64,000 nt of DNA from assembly GCF_044582145.1 (NCBI RefSeq), contig NZ_JBDODO010000001.1; one strand, written 5' to 3'. Both the position numbers and the translations under genes were made by a program. This document shows, in pieces, positions 1-8,793 of the stretch; within the stretch, counting starts at the first letter, position 1, and each line of letters begins with the position of its first letter. A model generated the notes under the pieces. The model worked only from the letters and a program-made list of their open reading frames with translations, searched no databases and was not told the DNA's origin. The DNA comes from Guyparkeria sp016278265. GTDB taxonomy: Bacteria; Pseudomonadota; Gammaproteobacteria; Halothiobacillales; Halothiobacillaceae.

Positions 1-29
1 CCTCGGCGGGGCCTTGTCGTGTCCGGGTC

Positions 30-409
30 TTGAAAATGCCCGCGCTCGACCTACATCAAGGGAAGGCCAGACCCGCAATCACCAGACCCGCAGTTACCCG
101 TGGGGTATGCTGGAGCAGTCGCCATCGCGAGATGATTTTGCTGCCCGAGCCGGGCCTCGCCGAGAGGCGCGACCAGGGCACGCTGGAAATCGCCGACTGG
201 ACGTCGGCAGTCGAGATCAAGGGCGAGCGCAGATCGGAACGGAAGAAGTCGCCGGATGGCTACGCGCGGATCGAACGCCACCACGGGCGCTATCGGCGCT
301 TTATCTGCCGGCTGGATGCCGGGGGCCTCAACGGGGACATCAAGACGAGCTCACCGTGACTATCCTTGGGGCGGGAACCTCGAAGCCACGCTGCATCGAG
401 GTGAGCTGA
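30..409 (+). pseudogene. Hsp20 (alpha-crystallin) small heat-shock protein remnant, frameshifted
   Basis: The reading frame through 180-355 encodes EIKGERRSERKKS followed by DGYARIERHHGRYRR, which matches the central beta-strands of the alpha-crystallin domain of class A small heat-shock proteins (GER...GYxRxERxYGxFxR). That frame stops at about 359. The next frame, shifted by one base, continues with ELTVTI and TSKPRCIEVS, the usual C-terminal strand and IxV-like tail of Hsp20, ending at 409. The N-terminal half is only faintly recognisable. The gene therefore looks decayed by at least one frameshift near 340-350. It lies directly upstream of the DnaJ-like gene cbpA, a natural chaperone neighbour. 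A sequencing error causing the shift cannot be excluded. Confidence 0.7.
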
Positions 410-439
410 TCCACCCGGCCGTCGGCCGCGGAGGCCCGT

Positions 440-466
440 GAAAAGTCCGGCGGCCCCGGGCTTTTC
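440..466. terminator. Stem-loop between Hsp20 remnant and cbpA
   Basis: GAAAAGTCCGG (440-450) pairs with CCGGGCTTTTC (456-466) to give an 11-bp stem with one G-T wobble and a 5-nt loop. No T-run follows, so it may be a weak or processed terminator. Confidence 0.35.
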
Positions 467-574
467 ATCATTGGGCCTTTCATCCTTCCCGGCGTGCCGA
501 AAGCCTGCCCGATGGGCGGGTTTTCGAGACGCCGGTTACCCGGCACACAGAACACCACTCGGAGGAGTGCAGGC

Positions 575-1489
575 GTGAAATATCACGACTACTACGCAAC
601 CCTGGGCGTGGCCCGCAACGCCTCGCAGGACGAGATCAAGCGCGCCTACCGCAAGCTGGCACAGAAGCACCACCCGGATCGCAACAAGGGCGAGGGTGCC
701 GAGGACAAGTTCAAGGAGATCAACGAGGCCTACGATGTGCTCGGCGACGCCCAGAAGCGCGCTCGCTACGATGCGCTGGGTTCGGGCTATCACCATGGCG
801 ACGAGTTCGGTGCCGGGCCCGGTGGCCCAGGTGGCCCAGGTGGCTTTGGCGGGGACGACTTCGCGGCCGGCGGTTTTTCCGATTTCTTCTCGCAGTTCTT
901 CGGCGGCGGCTATGGTGGCCCCGGTGGCCCCGGTGGCCCCGGTGGCCCCGGTGGCCAGGGCCGGAGCGTGCGCGGCCAGGATGTCGAGGCCGAGGCACCG
1001 GTGCCGCTGTCGCTGCTGGTCACCGGCGGCTCGCACACCATCCGGGTCTCGGACGGGCGCGGCGGCGCACGCTCGCTCAAGGTCAACGTCCCGGCCGGCT
1101 CGACGCCGGGACGTCGCATCCGACTTTCCGGTCAGGGCCAGTCAAGCCCGATGGGCGGGCCGTCGGGGGATCTGTACCTGGTGCTGACCCTGCGCGAGGA
1201 GGATGGCTACCAGGTCGAGGGCAACAACATCTTCCAGGAATTGCCGATCACGCCCTGGGAGGCGGCCCTGGGCGCGAAGGTCCCGGTCACCCTGCCCGAC
1301 GGCAAGCGCATCAGCATGAGTGTGCCCGCCGGGTCGCAATCCGGACGCAAGCTGCGCATCCCCAAGCGTGGCTTCGCCGGCGGTGACCTGATGCTGGTCC
1401 TGATGATCCACACCCCGCCGGCCAAGACCGACGAGGCGCGCGAGTTCTACGAGGAAATGCGCACCTCGATGCCCTTCGACCCCCGATAA
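575..1489 (+). CDS. cbpA: CbpA/DnaJ-like co-chaperone (curved DNA-binding protein type)
   Basis: Co-chaperone that stimulates the ATPase of DnaK. The J domain spans residues 1-70, with the HPD motif at residues 33-35. A glycine/phenylalanine-rich linker follows (residues about 80-130) with repeated GGP units. There is no CxxCxGxG zinc-finger domain, and two C-terminal substrate-binding beta-domains follow. The length of 304 residues matches the CbpA family (about 306) rather than DnaJ (about 375). The GTG at 575 was chosen because it sits 7 nt after a GGAGGAG ribosome site (561-567) and gives the expected KYHDYYATLGV start. No cbpM modulator gene is adjacent. The protein presumably acts in the cytosol with DnaK. 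Confidence 0.93.
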   Translation: MKYHDYYATLGVARNASQDEIKRAYRKLAQKHHPDRNKGEGAEDKFKEINEAYDVLGDAQKRARYDALGSGYHHGDEFGAGPGGPGGPGGFGGDDFAAGGFSDFFSQFFGGGYGGPGGPGGPGGPGGQGRSVRGQDVEAEAPVPLSLLVTGGSHTIRVSDGRGGARSLKVNVPAGSTPGRRIRLSGQGQSSPMGGPSGDLYLVLTLREEDGYQVEGNNIFQELPITPWEAALGAKVPVTLPDGKRISMSVPAGSQSGRKLRIPKRGFAGGDLMLVLMIHTPPAKTDEAREFYEEMRTSMPFDPR

Positions 1490-1596
1490 CACCACTTGGA
1501 CCACGCGGACGGTGCATGAGCGTCTAAGCTCCGGGTAGAGGTGCCAACGCGGTACCTCATCCTTGTTCACGCGCAAGCAACCCGGAGGAGTCACCG

Positions 1597-2694
1597 ATGA
1601 CCGCGCATGCCTTGAGCCAACTCCACGAATCGCAGGGCCAGAGTCTCTGGCTGGATAACCTTTCCCGCGCCCTGTTGACGGACGAGGGCCTGCCGCGGCT
1701 GATTCGCGACTACGGCATCCGCGGGGTGACCTCCAACCCCTCGATCTTCAAGAAGGCGATCGTCGGCAGCGACCTCTACACCGAGGACATCGCCGCGGGC
1801 AAGCGCCAGTACCCGGATGTCGAGTCGGTCTACGAGCACCTGGTCGTCACGGACATCCAGCGCGCCTGTGATCTGCTGCGACCGGTCTGGGACCAGTCGC
1901 ACGGCGAGGACGGCTGGGTGTCCTGGGAGGAATCGCCCGGCATCGCCCATGACGCCCATGCCTCGGTGCGCGCCGCCCATCGCCTGCGTGAACTGGTCGA
2001 TCGGCCCAATGTGCTGATCAAGGTGCCCGGGACGGTCGAGGGCATCGAGGCCTTCGAGCGCCTGATCGGCGAGGGCGTGAGCGTCAACGTCACCCTGCTG
2101 TTCTCACTCGATCAGGTGCGGCGGGTGTTCGCCGCCTATCGACGCGGCATCGAGCAACTGGAAGCCAACGGCGGCAAGACCGCCGAGGTGCGCGCGGTCG
2201 CGAGCCTGTTCATGAGCCGGGTGGACACGCTGGTCGACAAGCAGCTCGATGCCATCGGCGGCGAGCGCGCCCAGGCGCTCAAGGGGCGCGCGGCCCTGGC
2301 GCTGGCCGGCATGGCCTATGAGCATTTCCGCGAGGTGTTCGAGGATGAGTCGTTCGACCGCTTCGAGCAGCAAGGTGCCTGGCCGCAGTACCTGCTCTGG
2401 GCGAGTACCGGCACCAAGAACCCGGCTTACTCGGACCTGTTGTACGTCGAGAACCTGATCGCCCCGCGCACCATCAACACGCTGCCGGATGCGACCCTCG
2501 AGGCCTTTGCCGACCACGGTCGGATTGCCTCAAGATTGAAGCCGCATCTCGACGAGGATCGCGAAGTCTGGGCCGAGCTGGCCGAGGTGGGCATCGACAT
2601 GGACGGCGCGGTACGCGATCAGTTGCTCGACGAGGGGCTGGAGCAGTTCCAGGCCGCCTTTGACGATCTGCTCGCCGCCATCGATCAGGCCTGA
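1597..2694 (+). CDS. tal: Transaldolase
   Basis: Transfers a dihydroxyacetone unit between sugar phosphates in the non-oxidative pentose phosphate pathway. Family motifs are visible: TSNPSIF at about residues 45-51, NVLIKVPGT with the Schiff-base lysine at about residue 142, and NVTLLFS after it. The length of 365 residues fits the longer transaldolase subfamily found in actinobacteria, cyanobacteria and many autotrophic proteobacteria. A CGGAGGAG ribosome site precedes the ATG. The gene stands alone between cbpA and a convergent thioredoxin-like gene. In an autotroph it would serve pentose-phosphate/Calvin-cycle carbon exchange, which is inference. Confidence 0.95.
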   Translation: MTAHALSQLHESQGQSLWLDNLSRALLTDEGLPRLIRDYGIRGVTSNPSIFKKAIVGSDLYTEDIAAGKRQYPDVESVYEHLVVTDIQRACDLLRPVWDQSHGEDGWVSWEESPGIAHDAHASVRAAHRLRELVDRPNVLIKVPGTVEGIEAFERLIGEGVSVNVTLLFSLDQVRRVFAAYRRGIEQLEANGGKTAEVRAVASLFMSRVDTLVDKQLDAIGGERAQALKGRAALALAGMAYEHFREVFEDESFDRFEQQGAWPQYLLWASTGTKNPAYSDLLYVENLIAPRTINTLPDATLEAFADHGRIASRLKPHLDEDREVWAELAEVGIDMDGAVRDQLLDEGLEQFQAAFDDLLAAIDQA

Positions 2695-2705
2695 GTCGCC
2701 CCCAA

Positions 2706-3344
2706 TTAGTCGGCAGCGCGGTTCATCCACCACATCCGCAGGCGCACGCCCCAGGGGCTGGTCAGGCCGGTGGTGGAATGGGCCACCCGGCCGGTCTGGT
2801 CGAAGAACAGGAAGGTGGGCGTGACGTTCACGCCCAGATTGGCCGCGATCTGCCCGTCGGGGTCGTTGACCACCGCCAGCTTCTCCAGATCGTTTTCCCG
2901 CATGTGGGCGCGCACCGTGGCCGCATCACCCGACTGCATGGCCACGGTGATCACGCGATGGTCGTCGACCAGGTCGACCAGCCAGGGCATCTCTAGATCA
3001 CAGTAGCCACACCAGGTGGCCCAGAACACCACCACCGTGGGCTCGTCCGCCGGCCCGCCGATGGTCAGCTCCCGGCCGTCGAGATCTTCCGCCGGAATGC
3101 CGGGGATCTCGCCCTCCGGCAAATCCGGCCCCATCCACGCCTGCACGGCCAGCAACGCCGCGACGAACACCAGGCCCTCGAGGGTCCAGCGCGCCCAGCG
3201 CGGCAGGCGGCGTTTCGGCTTTGACGGCGGGGTGTCGCCGGGGTCATTGCCCGCGTTGTGGCTCGGGTCATTGCCCAGGCCATTGCCCGAATCATTGTTC
3301 GGGTTGTTGCCCTTGTTGCCCTTGTTGCTCGGGTCGTCTGGCAT
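2706..3344 (-). CDS. Membrane-anchored thioredoxin/TlpA-like protein disulfide reductase
   Basis: Single-pass membrane protein with a periplasmic thioredoxin fold. Residues 1-45 are an unusual Asn/Gly/Asp/Lys-rich, repeat-like segment. Basic residues and a transmembrane helix follow (about 53-70), then the redox domain with the CGYC active site at about residues 112-115 and the cis-proline stretch TPTFLFFD. TlpA/ScsD-type proteins reduce periplasmic disulfides for cytochrome c maturation or copper resistance. Which role applies here cannot be told from context. The gene is transcribed convergently with tal and divergently from coaBC. Confidence 0.8.
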   Translation of the reverse strand: MPDDPSNKGNKGNNPNNDSGNGLGNDPSHNAGNDPGDTPPSKPKRRLPRWARWTLEGLVFVAALLAVQAWMGPDLPEGEIPGIPAEDLDGRELTIGGPADEPTVVVFWATWCGYCDLEMPWLVDLVDDHRVITVAMQSGDAATVRAHMRENDLEKLAVVNDPDGQIAANLGVNVTPTFLFFDQTGRVAHSTTGLTSPWGVRLRMWWMNRAAD

Positions 3345-3463
3345 GCGTCTGTCTCGAAGATAGTCGGTGAAAGGTTACGGATGATGGCGCCGGCGCGCAG
3401 CCTCATGATGCGCCCCGACAGCGGTATCGGCTGCGTGCCGATCTTCCCTGATAAACTGCGCCC

Positions 3464-4666
3464 ATGAATGCCCCATTATCCAACCAGCGCATCCTCGTCG
3501 GCGTGTCCGGTGGCATCGCGGCCTACAAGGCCGTGGTGCTGGTGCGCCGTCTGGTCGAGGCCGGCTGCGAGGTGCGCGTGGTGATGACCGAGGCGGCGAC
3601 CCGCTTTGTCACGCCGCTCTCCTTCCAGGCGGTCAGCGGTCACCCGGTGCGCACCACCTTGCTGGATGCCGAGGCCGAATCGGGCATGGATCATATCGCG
3701 TTGGCCCGCTGGGCCGATGCGGTGGTGGTCGCCCCGGCGAGCGCCGACCTGATGGCGCGTCTGGCCGCCGGCATGGCCGACGATCTGCTGACCACCCTTT
3801 GCCTCGCCACGGACGCGCCGGTTCACCTGGCCCCTGCCATGAACCGGCAGATGTGGTCCCACCCGGCGACCCAGGCCAATCGTGCCCGATTGGTCGAGCA
3901 TGGCGTGAGCCTGCTGGGACCGGCGGCGGGCACACAGGCCTGCGGTGAGACCGGCGAAGGGCGCATGCTCGAGCCGGAGGCGATCGTCGACGCGCTGGCC
4001 GATGCCCTGCAGGCCTGCGCCCGGCAGCATCTTGCCGGGCGGCATGTCGTGGTCACGGCGGGCGGCACCCGCGAGCCCATCGACCCGGTACGCTTCATTG
4101 CCAACCGCTCCTCCGGGCGCATGGGGTTCGCCATCGCCGCCGAGGCAGCCGGCCGGGGCGCGGCCGTGACGCTGGTCGCCGGCCCTTCGGCCCTGCCCAC
4201 GCCGCCGGGCGTGAAGCGGATCGACGTGGAAACCGCGCAGCAGATGCAGACGGCCGTGGAATCGATCGAGTCGATGGATATCTTCGTCGGGGCAGCGGCC
4301 GTGGCCGACTACCGTGTGGCGGCGCCCGCGGACCAGAAGCTCAAGAAAGGCGGCGAGACCTTGAGTCTCGAGTTGGTGCCCAACCCGGACATCATTCGCG
4401 GTGTCGCGGAACGCGCCGAGCGGCCGTTCGTCATCGGGTTTGCCGCCGAGACGGACCATGTGCGCGAGTATGCGGCAGCCAAGCGCGCGGCCAAGGGCAT
4501 GGACCTGATCTGTGCCAACGAGGTCGGTGCGGGCAAGGGCTTTGATCGACCGGACAACACCCTGCTGCTCCTGTGGGAGGGCGGCGAGCGCGAATTGGCG
4601 CAGGCGGATAAACGCCATCTCGCCGGCGAGATATTCGACACCTATCACCAGATCAAACAGGATTGA
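3464..4666 (+). CDS. coaBC: Bifunctional phosphopantothenoylcysteine decarboxylase / phosphopantothenate-cysteine ligase
   Basis: Catalyses two consecutive steps of coenzyme A synthesis in the cytosol. The N-terminal CoaC flavoprotein domain (residues 1-185) has GGIAAYK near the start, the APAMNRQMW motif, and the substrate clamp ACGETGEGRM with its essential cysteine. The CoaB domain follows with TAGGTREPID, RFIANRSSGRMG and the KLKKGG lysines. The length of 400 residues is typical. It is followed after 4 nt by dut; coaBC-dut is the usual gammaproteobacterial order. Confidence 0.97.
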   Translation: MNAPLSNQRILVGVSGGIAAYKAVVLVRRLVEAGCEVRVVMTEAATRFVTPLSFQAVSGHPVRTTLLDAEAESGMDHIALARWADAVVVAPASADLMARLAAGMADDLLTTLCLATDAPVHLAPAMNRQMWSHPATQANRARLVEHGVSLLGPAAGTQACGETGEGRMLEPEAIVDALADALQACARQHLAGRHVVVTAGGTREPIDPVRFIANRSSGRMGFAIAAEAAGRGAAVTLVAGPSALPTPPGVKRIDVETAQQMQTAVESIESMDIFVGAAAVADYRVAAPADQKLKKGGETLSLELVPNPDIIRGVAERAERPFVIGFAAETDHVREYAAAKRAAKGMDLICANEVGAGKGFDRPDNTLLLLWEGGERELAQADKRHLAGEIFDTYHQIKQD

Positions 4667-4670
4667 GACG

Positions 4671-5126
4671 ATGCATCGCGTTGAGGTCAAATGGCTCGAC
4701 CCCCGACTGGGCAACGAGATTCCGCGCCCGGATTACGCCACCGACGGCTCGGCGGGCCTCGACCTGCGCGCCTGCCTGGACGCGCCGCTGACGCTAGCGC
4801 CTGGCCAGACCGAGCTGGTGCCCACCGGCATGGCGATCCACCTGGGTGACTCGGAGCTGGCCGCCATGATCCTGCCGCGCTCGGGACTGGGCCATAAGCA
4901 CGGCATCGTGCTGGGTAACCTGGTGGGGCTGATCGACTCCGACTACCAGGGCCAGCTGTTCGTCTCGATGTGGAATCGGGGCAACAGCGAGTTCACCGTC
5001 GAGGTCGGCGAGCGCATCGCCCAGCTGGTGGTCGTGCCGGTGGTGCAGGTGGCCTTCGAGGCGGTCGACGAGTTCGGCGAGACCGAGCGCGGCACCGGTG
5101 GATTCGGCCACACCGGCCGGTCCTGA
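4671..5126 (+). CDS. dut: dUTP diphosphatase (dUTPase)
   Basis: Homotrimeric enzyme that hydrolyses dUTP to dUMP and pyrophosphate, keeping uracil out of DNA and supplying dTMP synthesis. The conserved motifs appear in order: GSAGLDLRA (motif 1), PRSGLGHKHG (motif 2), GLIDSDYQGQL (motif 3), GERIAQLV (motif 4) and RGTGGFGHTG (the flexible C-terminal motif 5). The ATG lies 4 nt after the coaBC stop and gives 151 residues, the normal length. Cotranscription with coaBC is likely. Confidence 0.97.
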   Translation: MHRVEVKWLDPRLGNEIPRPDYATDGSAGLDLRACLDAPLTLAPGQTELVPTGMAIHLGDSELAAMILPRSGLGHKHGIVLGNLVGLIDSDYQGQLFVSMWNRGNSEFTVEVGERIAQLVVVPVVQVAFEAVDEFGETERGTGGFGHTGRS

Positions 5127-5252
5127 GTTCGTCGGCACGGCCGACCGCGCGCCTTGCGTCGCCCTGGTTTAGGGCGTGCTGAGCGGCGCCGGAAGTTGTC
5201 CAGCCGGTTTCGAATGCCCGTTTTCCCTTAATTTGCACACAGAGATTCCGAC

Positions 5253-6140
5253 ATGCCCCGATTCGATCCTGCCCTGACTGCCGACGTGCTGATGGAGGCA
5301 TTGCCCTACATCCAGCGCCTGTTCGACAAGACCGTGGTGATCAAGTTTGGCGGCAATGCCATGGTCGACGAGGAGCTCAAGGACGCCTTCGCCCGCAACA
5401 TCGTGCTGTTGAAACAGGTGGGTGTGAATCCGGTGATCGTTCACGGCGGCGGACCGCAGATCAACGAGGTGCTGAAGAAACTCGGCAAGCAGGGCGAGTT
5501 CATCGAAGGGATGCGGGTGACTGATCGCGAGACCATGGACGTGGTGCAGATGGTGCTCGGCGGGCTGGTAAACAAGGACATCGTCGCCCTGATCAATCGC
5601 CACGGCGGGCGGGCCGTGGGCCTGACCGGGCGCGATGCCGGGCTGGTCCGCGCACGCAAGCTCAGGGTGACGCGCAAGAACCCCGAGTTCGACGAGCCGG
5701 AGATCATCGATCTGGGTCATGTCGGCGAGGTGGCCTCCATCGACGCGGGCATCCTGCGCACGCTGGATGCCTCGGACATCATCCCGGTGATCGCGCCGAT
5801 CGGCGTGGGCGAGGACGGCGAGGCCTACAACATCAACGCCGACGTGGTGGCCAGCAAGGTCGCCCAGGTGCTGGAGGCGGAGAAGCTCTTGCTGCTGACC
5901 AATATCGCCGGCGTGCTGGACCAGCAAGGCAAGCTCCTGACCGGGTTGACCGCGGATGATGTCGAGGCCCTGATCGAGGACGGCACCATCTATGGCGGCA
6001 TGCTGCCGAAGATCAACTTCGCGCTCGATGCCGTGCGCGGCGGGGTCAAGACCGTGCAGATCATTGACGGGCGCGTACCGCACGCGGTGTTGCTCGAGCT
6101 GCTCACCGATCAGGGGGTCGGCACGCTGATCCGTGGCTGA
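5253..6140 (+). CDS. argB: Acetylglutamate kinase
   Basis: Phosphorylates N-acetylglutamate in the second step of arginine synthesis. The amino acid kinase fold is marked by VIKFGGNAM near residue 30, VIVHGGGPQIN, RHGGRAVGLTGRD and the late GGMLPKI region. The length of 295 residues is standard. In Pseudomonas the order is coaBC-dut-algC-argB. Here algC is missing and argB follows dut after 126 bp, so it may have its own promoter. Confidence 0.97.
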   Translation: MPRFDPALTADVLMEALPYIQRLFDKTVVIKFGGNAMVDEELKDAFARNIVLLKQVGVNPVIVHGGGPQINEVLKKLGKQGEFIEGMRVTDRETMDVVQMVLGGLVNKDIVALINRHGGRAVGLTGRDAGLVRARKLRVTRKNPEFDEPEIIDLGHVGEVASIDAGILRTLDASDIIPVIAPIGVGEDGEAYNINADVVASKVAQVLEAEKLLLLTNIAGVLDQQGKLLTGLTADDVEALIEDGTIYGGMLPKINFALDAVRGGVKTVQIIDGRVPHAVLLELLTDQGVGTLIRG

Positions 6141-6167
6141 ACCGTTTCGACCGCGGGGTGAAGCTCC

Positions 6168-6749
6168 CTAGTCGCTGGCCTGGAGTCGCCGCAGCCGCTC
6201 CAAATCGGCCTCGAACTGCTCGGCCAGTGCCTCGCGTTCGGCGCGCACCTCGATCACTGCCTGCTTCATCCGTTCGAGGTCGCGCGCATACGCCGGGTCG
6301 TCATGCCCGGCGTCGATGTTCGCCTGCATTCGCTTGATGGAACCTTCCATTTGCGCGATGCGGCCGTCCATCCGGTCGAGGCGCTGGTCCCGCGCCTGCT
6401 TCAGATCCGCCTCGCTGCCGTAGAGCGAAAGCAGAATGCGATCCTGTTCGGCCTGTGTCTGTGCCTCGCGGGCGGCCTTCTCGGCGGCTCGCTGTTCGGC
6501 GGCCTCGCGTGCCTTTTCCTCGGCCGTCTTGCGCGGGGCGACCTCGCGGACGACCGTTCCGGTGAGGGCGTCGATCACCTGGTAGCCGTTGGCGGCGGCG
6601 CCAGAGGGCAGGGTGTCACTGAACTGCAGATTGCCGTTGCCGTTCACCCAGCGATAGGTGACGTCGGCGGCCTGGGCTGCCTGCAAGGCAAGGCCCGGGA
6701 GCAGGGTGAGCGCGAGACCGGCCAGAATGGCGCGATGGCGGACCTGCAT
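6168..6749 (-). CDS. DUF4124-domain periplasmic protein with coiled coil
   Basis: Signal peptide of about 27 residues ending ALQAAQAAD, then a short DUF4124 domain (VTYRWVNGNGNLQFSDTLP), a fold common in gammaproteobacterial envelope proteins. A long Ala/Glu/Arg/Gln-rich region predicted to be coiled coil fills residues about 70-190. An AAGGAG ribosome site precedes the ATG. DUF4124 proteins have no settled function. The gene is monocistronic and convergent with argB. Confidence 0.75.
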   Translation of the reverse strand: MQVRHRAILAGLALTLLPGLALQAAQAADVTYRWVNGNGNLQFSDTLPSGAAANGYQVIDALTGTVVREVAPRKTAEEKAREAAEQRAAEKAAREAQTQAEQDRILLSLYGSEADLKQARDQRLDRMDGRIAQMEGSIKRMQANIDAGHDDPAYARDLERMKQAVIEVRAEREALAEQFEADLERLRRLQASD

Positions 6750-6925
6750 GGTGATCTCCTTGTGTCCAAGATGGCTACGACCTGCCTGGTTGCAGGGTCA
6801 GAAAGTGACAATGCGCCCTCCGCGTAGGGTCCCCCGGCAGGGATTGGGCGCTCACTTGGACACTTGTGCAAGCACGATGCCAGTTGGCCCGGGTGGGTTG
6901 GCCTAGCCAGATGCCTGGATGAAGG

Positions 6926-8176
6926 TCAGTGGTCCTGATCGCGCGGCGCCAGCCCCAGCGCCACCCACAGCCCGGACAGCGCCATGCTCAGCCCGACGAA
7001 CCAGAAGCCCGCCTCGATGCCGCCGGTGAGTGTCGCTACCAGGCCCAGTGCCAGCGCGCCGACGGCATAGCCGAAGTCGCGCCAGAAGCGATATACGCCG
7101 AGGATCCCGGCGCGCTCGACCGGTTCGCAGTGATCCGCCACCGCCGCGCCCAGGGTGGGATAGAGCATCGCCATGCCCACCCCGGTGACGGCCAGCGCCA
7201 GTCCCCAGGCCCAGGCCGAGTGGGTCAGCACGATGGCGATGACCCCCGCTCCGCAGAGCCACATGCCCCAGGTGATCAGGCCCCGCCGACCGAGCTTGTC
7301 CGACGCCGGCCCGGTGATCAACTGGCCGGCCCCCCAGACCACGCCGTAGATGCCCACCAGGAATCCCGTCGTCACCAGGTCGGCGCCACGGGTGACCAGC
7401 AGGATGGGCACGAACAGCCAGATGATGGTGTCGGTGAACTTCTCGACCAGACCGGCCTGGTTGATCGCCAGCAGGCTGCGATTGCCCCAGGTGGCATGCA
7501 GGAAAAAGCCCAGCCCGGAGCGGAGCGCCGGGGCCTTGCCGTTGCCCCGAGTCTGCTGCTGGGCCTTCTGCTGGGCGTGCGCCCAGGGCAGCGTGTCGCG
7601 GGCCATCCAGATCGCCAGGGCCAGCGCCAGGATGATCACGGCCAGCCCGAACCAGAACAGGCCCGCTCTGGCCCCGAGTTGCTCGGCGGCAATCGCGGCG
7701 AGGTAGCCGGCCACCGCCACGCCGCCGTAGCCGGCGAACTCGTTGGCGCCGTTGACCAGTCCGCGCTGGTGGGCGTGGGTGAGATCGAGCTTGCTGTTGA
7801 GCGCCATCGACCAGGCCAAGCCCTGATTGATGCCCAGGAAGACCGTGGCCAGCAGCACCCAGCCCCAGGCATCGGCGATTAGCAGCAGGAACGGCACCGG
7901 GATAGCGAACAGCCAGCCGGCCACCAGCACGCGCTTGCGCCCGTAGCGATCGGAAAAGCGCCCGGCCAGCAGGTTGAGCGTGGCCTTGATCACGCCGAAG
8001 ATCACCACGAAGCTCGCCAGGGTGGCAAACGCCCCCGCCGCCAGACCGAAGTCCGATTCCGAGAGTGCCGGCAGCACGGTGCGGGTCATCCCGACCAGGG
8101 CGCCGACGAAGAACACCTGCAGCAAAAACTGGGTGAACTGGCCGCGGTTGGCGGCAATGCTGTGAGTGATATCCAT
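6926..8176 (-). CDS. Major facilitator superfamily transporter
   Basis: Hydrophobic 416-residue protein with about twelve membrane helices and the loop motif GRFSDRYGRKRVLV (the MFS motif A, DRxGRR-like) between helices 2 and 3. A second partial copy, GPASDKLGRRGL, follows the central loop. The start giving MDITHSIAANRG is preferred over an upstream one because an AGAGGGA site precedes it. It is the last gene of a minus-strand operon with a rhodanese, a thioredoxin-like protein and a persulfide-dioxygenase-like protein, so its substrate may be a sulfur anion or organosulfur compound. That is inference from context only. Confidence 0.85.
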   Translation of the reverse strand: MDITHSIAANRGQFTQFLLQVFFVGALVGMTRTVLPALSESDFGLAAGAFATLASFVVIFGVIKATLNLLAGRFSDRYGRKRVLVAGWLFAIPVPFLLLIADAWGWVLLATVFLGINQGLAWSMALNSKLDLTHAHQRGLVNGANEFAGYGGVAVAGYLAAIAAEQLGARAGLFWFGLAVIILALALAIWMARDTLPWAHAQQKAQQQTRGNGKAPALRSGLGFFLHATWGNRSLLAINQAGLVEKFTDTIIWLFVPILLVTRGADLVTTGFLVGIYGVVWGAGQLITGPASDKLGRRGLITWGMWLCGAGVIAIVLTHSAWAWGLALAVTGVGMAMLYPTLGAAVADHCEPVERAGILGVYRFWRDFGYAVGALALGLVATLTGGIEAGFWFVGLSMALSGLWVALGLAPRDQDH

Positions 8177-8299
8177 GGGTTCCCTCTTGTCCCTCTTGGT
8201 TTCGTATCTGGGGTTTACACGTCTTGCCGGATGCGGTCCGGCCGAACGGGCCGAATCGGGCAAGACGCCCCGCGCCACGACGGGGCGCGGTGGGACGAG

Positions 8300-8782
8300 T
8301 TACTCGGCCGCTTCGTCGGCCGCCTCCTGGGCCAATGCCTGGGCCCGGGCGTTGGCCTCGAAGCCGCCGGCCTTTTGGAAGCCGGTAAAGCCGCCCTGGA
8401 GGATGCGCACGTTGTTCATCCCCGCCAGGCGCAGCATCAGGCCGGCCTGCGCCGACAGCGTGCCGGTGTTGCAGTAGACCAGCACCTGCTCGTCGGTCGG
8501 CAGCTCGTCGCGGCGCTCGAGGATCTGCCGCCACTCGATGTTGATCGCGCCGGGGATGTGGTCCTGGGCGTACTGATCGGCATCGCGGGTATCGACGATG
8601 GTGATGTTTTCCCAGTGGTCCGCCGGGATCTGCTCCGGGCGGATGGTCGCGCCGTGGTATTCCTGGAACATCACGTAGCCCTCCATGGCGTCGATCAGCT
8701 CCTCGCTCTCCGCGATCGCCGGGACGGCGGTGAAGGCCAGCGCCACGATCGGCGCGGCAAACAGGGTCTTGAGATTCGTCAT
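8300..8782 (-). CDS. Periplasmic single-domain rhodanese
   Basis: Signal peptide (FAAPIVALAFTAVPAIAES) followed by one rhodanese domain containing ITIVDTRDADQYAQDHIPGA and the catalytic-cysteine loop VLVYCNTGTLSAQAG. Rhodaneses move sulfane sulfur between thiols, and the export signal places this one in the periplasm. The start MTNLKT is chosen because GAGGAG lies 7 nt upstream; an in-frame start 5 codons earlier would overlap the preceding gene. It forms an operon with the flanking sulfur genes. Confidence 0.85.
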   Translation of the reverse strand: MTNLKTLFAAPIVALAFTAVPAIAESEELIDAMEGYVMFQEYHGATIRPEQIPADHWENITIVDTRDADQYAQDHIPGAINIEWRQILERRDELPTDEQVLVYCNTGTLSAQAGLMLRLAGMNNVRILQGGFTGFQKAGGFEANARAQALAQEAADEAAE

Positions 8783-8793
8783 GTGTGGGCTCC

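Noticed and set aside
820..957. CRISPR-like repeat array
   Set aside because: The repeats are contiguous, in frame, and encode the Gly/Pro linker of CbpA; no spacers.
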